Below, piece by piece: positions 8,203 through 16,310 of a stretch of 55,667 nucleotides of DNA. Below the pieces are notes generated by a model. The model was not told where the DNA came from. It searched no databases and worked only from the letters and a program-made list of their open reading frames with translations. A program made the translations under genes and the position numbers. The first letter of the stretch is position 1. Every line of letters starts with the position of its first letter. This stretch comes from an uncultured Clostridia bacterium (GTDB lineage: Bacteria > Bacillota > Clostridia > TANB77 > CAG-508), in NCBI GenBank assembly GCA_944386645.1, contig CALXBW010000010.1, positions 1 through 55,667 of the forward strand, written 5' to 3'.

Positions 8203-8246
8203 GATACCGCTTCTTTGGCGACTAATAATTAAGAGAGTGAATAAAT
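8203..8246 (+). ncRNA. Orphan type III antitoxin RNA repeat (cptI-like remnant)
   Basis: TTTGGCGACTAATAA followed by AAGAGAGTGAATAAAT matches the repeat units of the complete antitoxin at 30102-30203 almost base for base over the 3' two thirds. The 5' arm is altered (GATACCGC in place of GTCGCCGC), so the pseudoknot stem is weakened. It is followed by the same kind of leaky terminator, but by no toxin gene. Confidence 0.65.
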
Positions 8247-8251
8247 TAATT

Positions 8252-8278
8252 GGGGCTTACCAGAAATGGTGAGCCTTT
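8252..8278 (+). terminator. Terminator of the orphan antitoxin
   Basis: GGCTTACC and GGTGAGCC flank an AGAAAT loop (one T-G wobble) and end in TTT. The hairpin at 30215-30241 after the complete antitoxin has the same loop, AGAAAT, and nearly the same stem. Confidence 0.65.
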
Positions 8279-8356
8279 AATAATATAAAATAGAAATAAA
8301 TATAAAAATTGATAATTAAAAACTATTATCTATGAATATTAAATAATAGTTTTTTT

Positions 8357-8398
8357 ATTGTATAGGAAACCCTATGAAACTTTTTTTGTTATAATGAG
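8357..8398 (+). promoter_or_regulatory. ECF-type promoter/dyad of the sigma gene
   Basis: ATAGG-AAAC-CCTAT (8362-8375) is a small palindrome that runs into TGAAAC (8375-8380) followed by T8. TGAAAC is the usual -35 of ECF-controlled promoters, which suggests autoregulation by the sigma factor just downstream. TATGAAACTTTTT recurs at about 20038-20050 ahead of the exported C39 protein, and a near copy is at 183-215. Confidence 0.5.
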
Positions 8399-8425
8399 TT
8401 TGTATTTACAAAAGTAGGTGAATAA

Positions 8426-10049
8426 ATGAAAAAAGATATAGATATGGAATTATATAATGATTATATAGAAAATGGTGAAACAAAAGCCTTTGAGATTCTG
8501 TATATAAAGTATAGAGATAAAATTAAGTATTTTATTTATAATATTATTGGAGATTATGATAAAGCAGAGGATATAGCACAGGAAACCTTTACATATATTT
8601 TACAAAATAAAATAAAAAATAATTATAGTTTTAAATTTCATATATATTTGGTGGCAAAAAGTAGAGCTATATCATATATCAATACTGAAAAACGAAGAAA
8701 TAATATAAGAGATAAATATTTGGTAAAAGAAGATGAGCAAATATACCAAGATATAACAGATATCATGCTTAAGAAAGAAAAACAAAAAGAACTATTAAAA
8801 GCCATTGAGTTAATAGATGAAAAATATAGAAATGCAATATACTTAGTTAAAATAGAAGGATTGTCTTGTAAAGAAACAGCCGAAATACATGGAGAATCTG
8901 TTCAAAATATAAAAAATTATATCCATCGAGGGAAAAAACAATTGAGAAAACTATTAACAAAGGAAGGAGGAATAAACGAAATGAACAAATCATTAAAGAC
9001 ATTTATAATAGTTTTATTTGTAGGTATTTTATTATCCGGAGCAGTATATGCTACTATAAAAATAATAGAAAATGTAAAGGGAAAAGCACAAATAACCCCA
9101 ACATTTACAAGTAAAATATCTACAATAGATACTAATAAAGTATGGGTAGGTACATTTAATTTAGTATGGAATGACTTTATGAATGAAGTTATAAAAGGAA
9201 AAACTGAGTTTGTAGATGGATATTCAGAATTAGCAAATGAATTAAATAAACAGTCTTTTACAGCAGAAGAACTATCAGAAGAATCATATTATAAAACATA
9301 TGGAAAATCATCGTTAAAATTAAAACAACAAATAGAGAAACGGAATTAAAGATAAATTTAATGAGAATAGTCAAATATTAGATAGAGTTGATTTTAGTAA
9401 TAATAATGGATATATTTTATATGCAATGTTAAAGAAAGAATTTAATTATTTAGAGAAATTTTCTGAATTGCCAGATGATACTTTTGACAATTCAGAAGAA
9501 AAAGTAAAATATTTTGGAATAGGTGTGTCAACATCAAAAGATGCTAGTAAAAATGTAGAAATATTATTTTATAATTCAAATGAAAATTTTGCTATTAAAT
9601 TAAAGACAAAAGAAAATGAAGAAATTATTTTATATAAAACAACAGGAATAGATAAATCCTTTGAAGAAAATTATAATGATATACAAGAATTCAAAAGTAA
9701 ATATAATGGTGAAAAAGTATTACAAAAAACAGATATATTAAAAATACCATATATTATGGTAAATGGTGAAATAAATTATGATGAACTATGTGGAAGAATA
9801 ATAAAAGGAACTGATACATATATTAGTCAAGCATTACAAACGATTGAATTTAATTTAAATAATATAGGTGGTAATGTAAAAAGTGAAGCTGTTATAACTG
9901 GCACATATGGTTCAACACAAGAAACTGGAAGAGAATTTATTTTAAACAGCGATTTTATATTATATTTAAAAGAGGAAAGTAAAGATAAGCCATATTTTGC
10001 ATTAAAAGTAAATAATACAGATGTATTGGTAAACGTAGAAACAAAATAG
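8426..10049 (+). CDS. ECF sigma factor fused to a membrane-anchored extracellular protein, interrupted by a +1 frameshift at CGG
   Basis: Residues 1-180 are a sigma-70 region 2 (AEDIAQETFTYIL) and region 4 (GLSCKETAEIHGES). The frame then runs without a stop into MNKSLKTFIIVLFVGILLSG, a membrane anchor, and an extracellular domain of about 330 residues. An internal AGGAGG (8965-8970) and ATG 8981 show that the second part was, and perhaps still is, started separately; in relatives these would be two genes, sigma and its membrane partner. In-frame CGG (9341-9343) is followed by AAT TAA. Skipping the C restores a frame that stays open for 235 codons to 10049. The extracellular domain ends with features vaguely like a serpin (FNLNNIGGNVKSEA, ILYLKEESKDKPYFALKV), but I do not assign it. 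Excluding the shift, the pieces are 8426-9349 and 9342-10049. Confidence 0.7.
9341..9344 (+). other. CGGA: inferred +1 frameshift site A
   Basis: The zero frame reads GAG AAA CGG AAT TAA; the +1 frame has TAG at 9333-9335. The shift must fall in the four codons between them, which include the CGG. Reading GGA after skipping C joins the two halves. Confidence 0.6.
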
Positions 10050-10057
10050 AATTTTAT

Positions 10058-10088
10058 AATCTCCATTTCCTCGGAGGTTATTTTTTTA
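10058..10088 (+). terminator. Terminator after the sigma/extracellular gene
   Basis: AATCTCC (10058-10064) pairs with GGAGGTT (10073-10079), followed by T7. Confidence 0.75.
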
Positions 10089-10115
10089 GTTGTTAATACA
10101 AAATATACAATTGTC

Positions 10116-10158
10116 GAAAAATGTCAAATAGTGCGATGAAAAGTATTTGACATTTTTC
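10116..10158. repeat. Perfect 15-bp inverted repeat
   Basis: GAAAAATGTCAAATA (10116-10130) and TATTTGACATTTTTC (10144-10158) are perfectly complementary, with a 13-nt loop. The right arm contains TTGACA-like sequence and is followed by T6. It could be an operator, a second terminator or the footprint of a lost mobile element. Confidence 0.6.
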
Positions 10159-10383
10159 ATCTTTTTTCAATACAATAAAGTTGAAGTAAAAAAGAGATAT
10201 AATTTATATAGCAAATAAAATTATATTAATACTAGGAGGTAAATAAGAATATGCCTAGATAATAAGGAAAGTAAATGTGAGTATGAAAATAGTGTAGTAA
10301 AAAAATAACAGTATAGTAATGTAGGGGAAAACAGTGTTTTCCCGTAACTTCGTAGAAATTTCTTAAAAATACAATATAAGCCA
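10159..10383. other. Gene-free stretch with a small palindrome
   Basis: No coding frame with support. CTAGGAGGTAAATAAGAAT followed by ATGCCTAGATAA looks like a ribosome binding site in front of a three-codon frame, probably the relic of a lost gene. GGGAAAAC-AGT-GTTTTCCC (10325-10343) is a perfect hairpin without a T tract. Confidence 0.4.
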
Positions 10384-10423
10384 AAGCAAGTAATTTGATA
10401 GTTACTTGCTTTTATGCTATTAT
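10384..10423 (+). promoter_or_regulatory. Dyad-embedded promoter A (two-component/ABC operon)
   Basis: The dyad AAGCAAGTAA (10384-10393)/TTACTTGCTT (10402-10411) has the -35 TTGATA (10395-10400) in its loop. A 17-nt spacer leads to an extended -10, TGC-TATTAT (10418-10423). Sites B (13888) and C (17624) have the same layout, so the dyad is probably a regulator's operator as well as a possible terminator. Confidence 0.65.
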
Positions 10424-10461
10424 GTACACATAAAAAGTATAAAATATTAAGGAGAGAAAAA

Positions 10462-11124
10462 TTGGAAACTATATTAATAGTAGAGGACAATATAGATATT
10501 CACAACTTTATAAAAGAAGTATTAGAGAAAAAGAAATACAAGGTATTAGATGCTTATTCTGGTACAGAAGCTTTAATGTTAATAGAAAAAGAAAACATAA
10601 ATCTTATATTATTAGATTTAATGTTACCTGGTTTAAATGGAGAAGAGATTATTAAAAAAATAAAAAATATCCCAATTATAGTGATTAGCGCAAAAATATC
10701 TCCAGAAGATAAAGTAAATGTATTATTAAGTGGAGCTAATGATTATATAACAAAACCTTTTAATAAAGAAGAACTTTTAGCAAGAATAGCTGTACAATTA
10801 CGAATAAACGAAAATAAAGATGTAAATAAAGAATTAAAATATAAAGATATGTTTTTAAATGAGAAAGATCACACATTATATATTAATGATAAACAAATTT
10901 ATTTAACTAAAACAGAATATGCAATATTAAAACAACTATTATTAAACCCTAAACAAGTTATAACAAAAACTAGATTAATTGAATTAATAAATATTGATAC
11001 ATTAGATGGAGATGAGAATTCATTAAAAGTTCATATAAGTAATATAAGGAGAAAAATTAGAAATGTAACAGAAGATGAATATATAGAATCTGTATGGGGT
11101 ATAGGTTACAAAATGCATGAATAA
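10462..11124 (+). CDS. OmpR/PhoB-family response regulator
   Basis: 221 residues from TTG 10462, chosen for AAGGAG at 10449-10454; an ATG 48 bp upstream in the same frame lies in the promoter leader and would add residues before the receiver fold. The receiver domain has VEDN, the phospho-acceptor Asp in LILLDLMLPG, and the KPF switch (YITKPFNKEE). The C-terminal winged helix ends DEYIESVWGIGYKM, typical of OmpR regulators. It heads an operon with an ABC exporter and the cognate kinase, the arrangement of peptide-antibiotic (bacitracin/lantibiotic) sensing and detoxification modules. It may act on the dyads at 10384 and 13888. Confidence 0.88.
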   Translation: METILIVEDNIDIHNFIKEVLEKKKYKVLDAYSGTEALMLIEKENINLILLDLMLPGLNGEEIIKKIKNIPIIVISAKISPEDKVNVLLSGANDYITKPFNKEELLARIAVQLRINENKDVNKELKYKDMFLNEKDHTLYINDKQIYLTKTEYAILKQLLLNPKQVITKTRLIELINIDTLDGDENSLKVHISNIRRKIRNVTEDEYIESVWGIGYKMHE

Positions 11125-11205
11125 AAATTTTAACAGAATCTTAACTATTCTCTTAACCAATTTCTTAACTATTTAATATTAAAATAAAATTAGGAGGATG
11201 AGGTT

Positions 11206-12120
11206 ATGGAATATATTTTAGAAACTAAAAATCTCGAAAAAAGATACAAAAAATTTAAAGCTATAGATAATTTAAGTATGCATATACCAAAAGGTTCAAT
11301 ATATGGACTTATTGGAAAAAATGGGGCAGGTAAAACAACATTAATTAGATTATTTTGTGCATTACAAAAGCCTACAAGTGGACAGTACACTATTTATGGT
11401 ATAAAAAATACAAGCAAAGAAATTACAAAGGCACGAAAAAGAATGGGAGCTATTATTGAAACACCATCAGTCCATATAGATATGACAGCAAGAGAGAACT
11501 TAATGGAACAATCAAAAATAATAGGTGTTCCATCTTATGATGGAGTAGATGAATTATTAAATCTAGTAGGATTAAGTCAAACAGGAAAAAAGAAAGTTCA
11601 TAATTTTTCTTTAGGAATGAAACAAAGATTAGGAATTGCAATTGCATTAGTTGGAAATCCAGATTTTCTTATTCTTGATGAACCAATAAATGGATTAGAT
11701 CCAGAGGGAATAATTGATATTAGAGAAATTATATTAAGGTTAAATAAAGAAAATGGAATAACATTTTTAATATCTAGTCATTATTTAGATGAATTATCAA
11801 AAATTGCAACTCATTATGGTTTTATTAATAAAGGAAGAATGATACAAGAGATTAGCAAAGAAAAATTAGAACAAAATTGTAAAAAACGAATTGAGATAAA
11901 AGTAAGTAATGCAAAAGAATGTGTTAAGTATTTAGAGCAAAGTAATATTCCTTATGAAGTGATTTCTGATAATGTTATAAATATATATGACAAAATAAAT
12001 ATTTCAGAGCTAGCTATATCACTTTCAAAAAGAGATTGTATAATAAATGAATTTCATGAAAAAGAAGAGACACTTGAAAATTATTATATAAACTTAGTTG
12101 GAGGTGAGGATAATGTATAA
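11206..12120 (+). CDS. ABC transporter ATPase, BcrA/lantibiotic-immunity type
   Basis: 304 residues with Walker A GKNGAGKTT, signature FSLGMKQRLG, Walker B FLILDEPINGLDP and the H-loop SSHYLDEL. The C-terminal extension is that of BcrA-like exporter ATPases. GGAGG is at 11192-11196. The stop overlaps the permease start by 8 nt, so the two subunits are coupled. It probably powers removal of a membrane-active peptide by the following permease. Confidence 0.88.
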   Translation: MEYILETKNLEKRYKKFKAIDNLSMHIPKGSIYGLIGKNGAGKTTLIRLFCALQKPTSGQYTIYGIKNTSKEITKARKRMGAIIETPSVHIDMTARENLMEQSKIIGVPSYDGVDELLNLVGLSQTGKKKVHNFSLGMKQRLGIAIALVGNPDFLILDEPINGLDPEGIIDIREIILRLNKENGITFLISSHYLDELSKIATHYGFINKGRMIQEISKEKLEQNCKKRIEIKVSNAKECVKYLEQSNIPYEVISDNVINIYDKINISELAISLSKRDCIINEFHEKEETLENYYINLVGGEDNV

Positions 12121-12976
12121 ATTATTAAATGCAGGATTTTCTAGATTAATGAAAAATAAAATATTTTGGGGAATAGTTATTATTACAATAATAATTGCAT
12201 TAGGGTTAGTATTGAATAGAATTAGTAGTAGTGGTTTTTTTGAAAATGAAATAGAGCCAGTATTAACAAATTATATATATTTTATAGGATTTTTTATTGC
12301 TATATTTACCAGTCTATTTGTTGGAACAGAATATTCAGATGGTGCAATTAGAAACAAAATAGTAGTTGGACATACTAGAAAAAATATTTATTTGTCAAAT
12401 TTAATTATTAGTATTGCTGTAGGATTATTTATAGAAATTGTATATTTAATGTTAGTTATGATTATTGGTATCCCAACACTTGGAGGACTACAAATACCTA
12501 TAGATAAATTCCTTTTTATTTTATTAGATATGGTATTAATAATTATAGCATATTCATCTATTTTTAATTTTATAACACTAATATGTTCAGATATAACAAT
12601 AGCTACTGTTGTATGTATTCTTTCTTTTATTGGTATGTTTGTTGTAAGTGAATTTGTTGTATCACCAATCGCAAATGATAAGAAATATTATTCAAATTAT
12701 GTTACAAATGAAAATGGAGAAATAATAGAAACACAGAAGCATTTAAATCCAAATTATGTTGGAGATTTTGCAAAACAAGTATATAAAAATATATTATATA
12801 TTATTCCATCTGGTCAAGCATCTCAAATACAATCAACGATGTCTAATTTATCTTATGAAAACGATAGATATATGACAGATACAGATATAAAATTAGCCGG
12901 CTTATATTCATTAGGGTTAATAATTGTAATAAATGGAATAGGTATATATTTCTTTAAAAGAAAAGACTTAAAGTAG
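12113..12976 (+). CDS. ABC-2 permease partner of the BcrA-like ATPase
   Basis: 287 residues with about six membrane segments (first at about residues 17-36, GIVIITIIIALGLVL) and the ABC-2 hallmark FVGTEYSDGAIRNKIVVGHTR in the cytoplasmic loop. A large extracytoplasmic loop lies between segments 4 and 5. ATG 12113 is chosen because GGAGGTGAGG directly precedes it; an upstream ATG in frame lies inside the ribosome binding site. Confidence 0.85.
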   Translation: MYKLLNAGFSRLMKNKIFWGIVIITIIIALGLVLNRISSSGFFENEIEPVLTNYIYFIGFFIAIFTSLFVGTEYSDGAIRNKIVVGHTRKNIYLSNLIISIAVGLFIEIVYLMLVMIIGIPTLGGLQIPIDKFLFILLDMVLIIIAYSSIFNFITLICSDITIATVVCILSFIGMFVVSEFVVSPIANDKKYYSNYVTNENGEIIETQKHLNPNYVGDFAKQVYKNILYIIPSGQASQIQSTMSNLSYENDRYMTDTDIKLAGLYSLGLIIVINGIGIYFFKRKDLK

Positions 12977-12987
12977 GAGGATAATAA

Positions 12988-13875
12988 ATGATTATTAGTA
13001 TGTATATAATAATTACAATATTAATTATTATATTAGTTTTTATGATAATAAAATTATATTTTATTAGAAAATCACTTAAAGAAATACAAAACTCAATAAG
13101 TGAAATATTATCAACTGATACTAATAATTTACTAACAATTTCTTCATCTGATAAAGAAATTATTAATTTAGCAAACAGTTTAAATTTTGAACTTAAAAAT
13201 TTAAGAGAAGAAAAACTGCAATATGAAAATGGAAATCAAGAATTAAAAACAGTTATGACAAATATATCTCATGATATGAGAACTCCTCTTACTGCAATAA
13301 GTGGATATTTAGAATTGATTAAAGAAAATAATGATGAAAATAAGAAGAAAAAATATATAGAAATTATAGAGAGAAAAACAAATGATTTGATATTACTTAC
13401 AGAGCAATTATTTGACTTTTCTAAAACTATGGACATGAAAATTAATATAAAAAAAGAAAAATGTTGTATAAATGAAATCATAGAAGAATCTTTGATAAAT
13501 TATTATAGTATTTTTAAAAAGAATAATATTGTACCAAAAATAGAAATATGTAATAAAAAGATTTATAAGTATGTAGATAAAAATACTATTATTAGAGTTT
13601 TTGAAAATATTTTATCTAATGTTAGTAAATATAGTAATGGTGATTTTGAAGTAGTACTTGATAAATATGGAAGAATTACTTTTTCAAATAGAGCTACTTC
13701 TTTAGATGCTACAACAGTTCAAAAAATTTTTAATAGGTATTTTACTGTAGAAAATGCCAAAAAATCCACAGGTTTAGGATTATCTATTGCTAAACAACTA
13801 ATAGAATTAAATGATGGAACAATCTCAGCTAAATACATAAAAAATCATCTAATCATAGAAATATATTTTAAGTAA
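12988..13875 (+). CDS. Membrane sensor histidine kinase
   Basis: 295 residues. One N-terminal membrane segment (about 3-25) with almost no external loop, then the H-box NISHDMRTPLTAISGYLELI, N-box FENILSNVSKYS and G-box STGLGLSIAKQLIE. Short-loop kinases next to BcrAB-like exporters sense the transporter or stress inside the membrane rather than a free ligand. It follows the permease by 11 bp with its own GGAGG, and ends the four-gene operon. Confidence 0.87.
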   Translation: MIISMYIIITILIIILVFMIIKLYFIRKSLKEIQNSISEILSTDTNNLLTISSSDKEIINLANSLNFELKNLREEKLQYENGNQELKTVMTNISHDMRTPLTAISGYLELIKENNDENKKKKYIEIIERKTNDLILLTEQLFDFSKTMDMKINIKKEKCCINEIIEESLINYYSIFKKNNIVPKIEICNKKIYKYVDKNTIIRVFENILSNVSKYSNGDFEVVLDKYGRITFSNRATSLDATTVQKIFNRYFTVENAKKSTGLGLSIAKQLIELNDGTISAKYIKNHLIIEIYFK

Positions 13876-13887
13876 TATAATTTGTGA

Positions 13888-13927
13888 CCAGTAATTGTTT
13901 GATAATTACTGGCCTTTATGATACTAT
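13888..13927 (+). promoter_or_regulatory. Dyad-embedded promoter B (metallo-hydrolase gene)
   Basis: CCAGTAAT/ATTACTGG (13888-13895, 13905-13912) with TTGATA (13899-13904), a 17-nt spacer and TACTAT (13922-13927). The architecture is identical to promoter A, though the stem sequence differs at its ends. Confidence 0.6.
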
Positions 13928-13955
13928 AGCATAAAAGTGAAAAGAGGTTGATAAT

Positions 13956-14828
13956 ATGGAATTAATACAAGTAGGAGAAAAAACTTATTATATAAAAAAT
14001 CCTACAAATATAGGAATATATAAAATAGATGAAGAAAATATTTTCTTAATAGATACAGGAAACGATAAAGAAGCTGGAAGAAAAATTTTAAAAATTATTA
14101 ATGAGAAAGGTTGGAATATAAAAGGAATAATAAATACTCATTCAAATGCAGATCATATTGGTGGGAATAAGTTTATTCAAGATAGGACTAATTGTAATAT
14201 TTATTCTTACAATATAGAAAAATCATTTACTGAATATCCTATTTTGGAGCCATCTTTTTTATATGGAGGATATCCATTTAAAGAATTAAGAAATAAATTT
14301 TTACTAGCTAAAAATTCCAATGTTATAAATATAGATGATAACTTACCAACTGGATTAGAATATTTTCCTTTAAAGGGACATTTCTTTGATATGATTGGAA
14401 TAAAAACTTCAGATAATATTTTATTTTTGGCTGATTCTCTATTTAGTGAAGAAACAATAACAAAATATCATTTATTTTTTATTTATGATGTTAAAGAATT
14501 TTTGAATACATTAGAACAATTAAAAAGTACTAAAGCAACATTATTTATACCTTCACATTGTGAAGCAACAGAAAATATTGATTCATTAATTGAGATGAAT
14601 AGGAATAAAGTAAATGAAATAGCAGAAACTATTTATAGTTTTTGTAAAGAAGAGAAAACTTTTGAAGAAATATTAAAATGTATATTTGATAAATATTCTT
14701 TAACTATGAATATGAATCAATATGTTTTAGTTGGCAGTACTATAAAATCATATTTATCTTATTTACATGATGAAAATAAAATTGGTTATGAATTTAAAGA
14801 TAATAAAATGGTTTGGAGACAAGTTTAA
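13956..14828 (+). CDS. MBL-fold metallo-hydrolase
   Basis: 290 residues. The zinc motif is NTHSNADHIGGN, in which the second His of HxHxDH is Asn; further conserved points are LKGHFFDMIG, FLADSLFS and IPSHC. A helical C-terminal domain of about 75 residues (KVNEIAETIYSFCKEEKTFEE) follows, as in the glyoxalase-II-like branch of the fold. The substrate is unknown. It is next to the sensing/export operon with a look-alike promoter, so it may belong to the same stress response. Its last 291 bp are duplicated at 17680-17973. Confidence 0.75.
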   Translation: MELIQVGEKTYYIKNPTNIGIYKIDEENIFLIDTGNDKEAGRKILKIINEKGWNIKGIINTHSNADHIGGNKFIQDRTNCNIYSYNIEKSFTEYPILEPSFLYGGYPFKELRNKFLLAKNSNVINIDDNLPTGLEYFPLKGHFFDMIGIKTSDNILFLADSLFSEETITKYHLFFIYDVKEFLNTLEQLKSTKATLFIPSHCEATENIDSLIEMNRNKVNEIAETIYSFCKEEKTFEEILKCIFDKYSLTMNMNQYVLVGSTIKSYLSYLHDENKIGYEFKDNKMVWRQV

Positions 14829-14870
14829 AATTGTTATGGAGATAATTTATGGACAAATATTATTTTACTT
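14535..14870 (+). repeat. 336-bp direct repeat, copy 1
   Basis: This covers the 3' end of the metallo-hydrolase gene, the spacer and the first 22 nt of metK. It is almost identical to 17680-18015; by eye only two differences (TGTGAAG/TGTAAAG and AATTGTT/AATTATT). The metK sequence breaks off at 14870. Confidence 0.9.
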
Positions 14871-14912
14871 TTTACATAGGGAAACTATTAAAAACAAAAT
14901 GATATTATATGA

Positions 14913-15407
14913 ATTAGATGGACTGAAGGAATAGAATTTGGATTACAAGATATTAGAGGATTAAAGATGCCTAAACTTATAAAAAAATATAATAAAAAAA
15001 CATTATCTACTACATTAGAAAATACAATAGTAAGATTATGTAAAAAGTACTTCAAAAATAAACCTGTATATTTTCATTCATCATGTGGAATATCTCATAT
15101 GTTGAATAAACCTAATATTTCATTGTTAAATATATTTGATGTGGACACATGTAATAAGTCAATATGTCATAATAAATGTAAAGATTTGTGTAATAAAAGA
15201 TATTTCAGTAATGATGAGCTATTAGAAATAGAAAAAGAGTTAAAACAACAAAATATAGATATTGAATTAAAAGATATAAATGAAACAGATAAAATAGTTT
15301 CTATACCAGATTTTAACGTCTTATCATATACAATTCAACAACAAATTAAGAAAACGATAGCTAGCTCAAAAAAGGAGAAGATAAATGAAACCAAACAGAT
15401 TAATTAA
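14913..15407 (+). pseudogene. C-terminal fragment, probably of a radical SAM-type protein
   Basis: The frame is open from 14913 and begins IRWTEGIEFGLQDIRGLK, mid-protein, just after the left junction of the insert. A Met at 14967 allows a 146-residue product. It is Cys-rich around 60-85 (CGISHM, CNKSICHNKCKDLC), which could bind a metal cluster; I recall similar C-terminal parts in some radical SAM proteins but cannot name the family. There is no good ribosome binding site at 14967. It overlaps the next gene by 23 nt, so it was once its operon partner. The break coincides with the end of direct-repeat copy 1. Confidence 0.5.
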
Positions 15408-16299
15408 AGGAAATTTAATAGGAGTATGTGCTCCATCTGGAACAATAAAAGAAAAAGATAGGAAAGATTTAATAAGAGCGAGTAAATTATTAGAAAAATA
15501 TAAATTAAAAATAATATATTCAAAAAATTTATTTTCAAATTCACTTGGCTATTCTGCTAGTGTAAAAGAAAAATCTTTAGATTTTAATGAACTGATAAAA
15601 AATAAAGAAGTAAATGCTATTATTTTTGCTAAAGGTGGGGCAAATTGCAATTCTATTTTGGATTGCTTAGATTATGAATCAATAAAAGCTAATCCGAAGT
15701 TTATTATAGGTTTTAGTGATAATACTGTATTATTAAACACAATCTATAAAAAAACTGGACTTGTAACATATCATTTTACAAACTTTAAAAATTTTTGTGA
15801 GAAGAATTTAGAATATAATATTAAGCAATTTGAAAATGTAATGATTAAAGGTTATAAAGGAGAAGTGGAACATGCAAGTGATTGGATTACCGTTCGTAAA
15901 GGAAAAGCAAATGGAAAATTAGTTGGTGGTAATTTAGCTTCTTTAGTAAAAATCTTAAATACAGAGTATTGTCCAGACTTTAAAGGTAATATATTATTTT
16001 TAGAAGATTTATCATTTGAATCAGACATAGAAATGGTGTCCAGTTATTTATATCAATTAAAACAAGGAAAGGTATTTGATGAAATTTCTGGACTACTTTT
16101 AGGAAATTATGATAGTAAGCAGAGTAAAATTACATTCGAAAAAGTTGTAATGGATGTTGTAAATGATTATAAATTTCCAATTATAAAATGTGATGATTTT
16201 GGTCATACAAACAACAACATGGTTTTGCCAATAGGCATTTTATGTACAATAGATGCTAATAATATGAAACTAATATATGAAGAGAGAACATCAAACTAG
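15385..16299 (+). CDS. S66-family serine peptidase (LD-carboxypeptidase/MccF-like)
   Basis: 304 residues. Family S66 landmarks are present: nucleophile Ser in GFSDNTVLL, Glu in LFLEDLSFE and His in DFGHTNNNMVLPIG. S66 enzymes either cut the L,D bond of muropeptides (LdcA) or, as MccF, hydrolyse the peptidyl-nucleotide antibiotic microcin C and related aminoacyl-adenylate mimics. The next gene is an extra alanyl-tRNA synthetase catalytic domain. A synthetase paralogue beside an S66 peptidase favours the immunity role. AAAGGAG precedes ATG 15385. Confidence 0.75.
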   Translation: MKPNRLIKGNLIGVCAPSGTIKEKDRKDLIRASKLLEKYKLKIIYSKNLFSNSLGYSASVKEKSLDFNELIKNKEVNAIIFAKGGANCNSILDCLDYESIKANPKFIIGFSDNTVLLNTIYKKTGLVTYHFTNFKNFCEKNLEYNIKQFENVMIKGYKGEVEHASDWITVRKGKANGKLVGGNLASLVKILNTEYCPDFKGNILFLEDLSFESDIEMVSSYLYQLKQGKVFDEISGLLLGNYDSKQSKITFEKVVMDVVNDYKFPIIKCDDFGHTNNNMVLPIGILCTIDANNMKLIYEERTSN

Positions 16300-16310
16300 G
16301 AGGGGGGATT

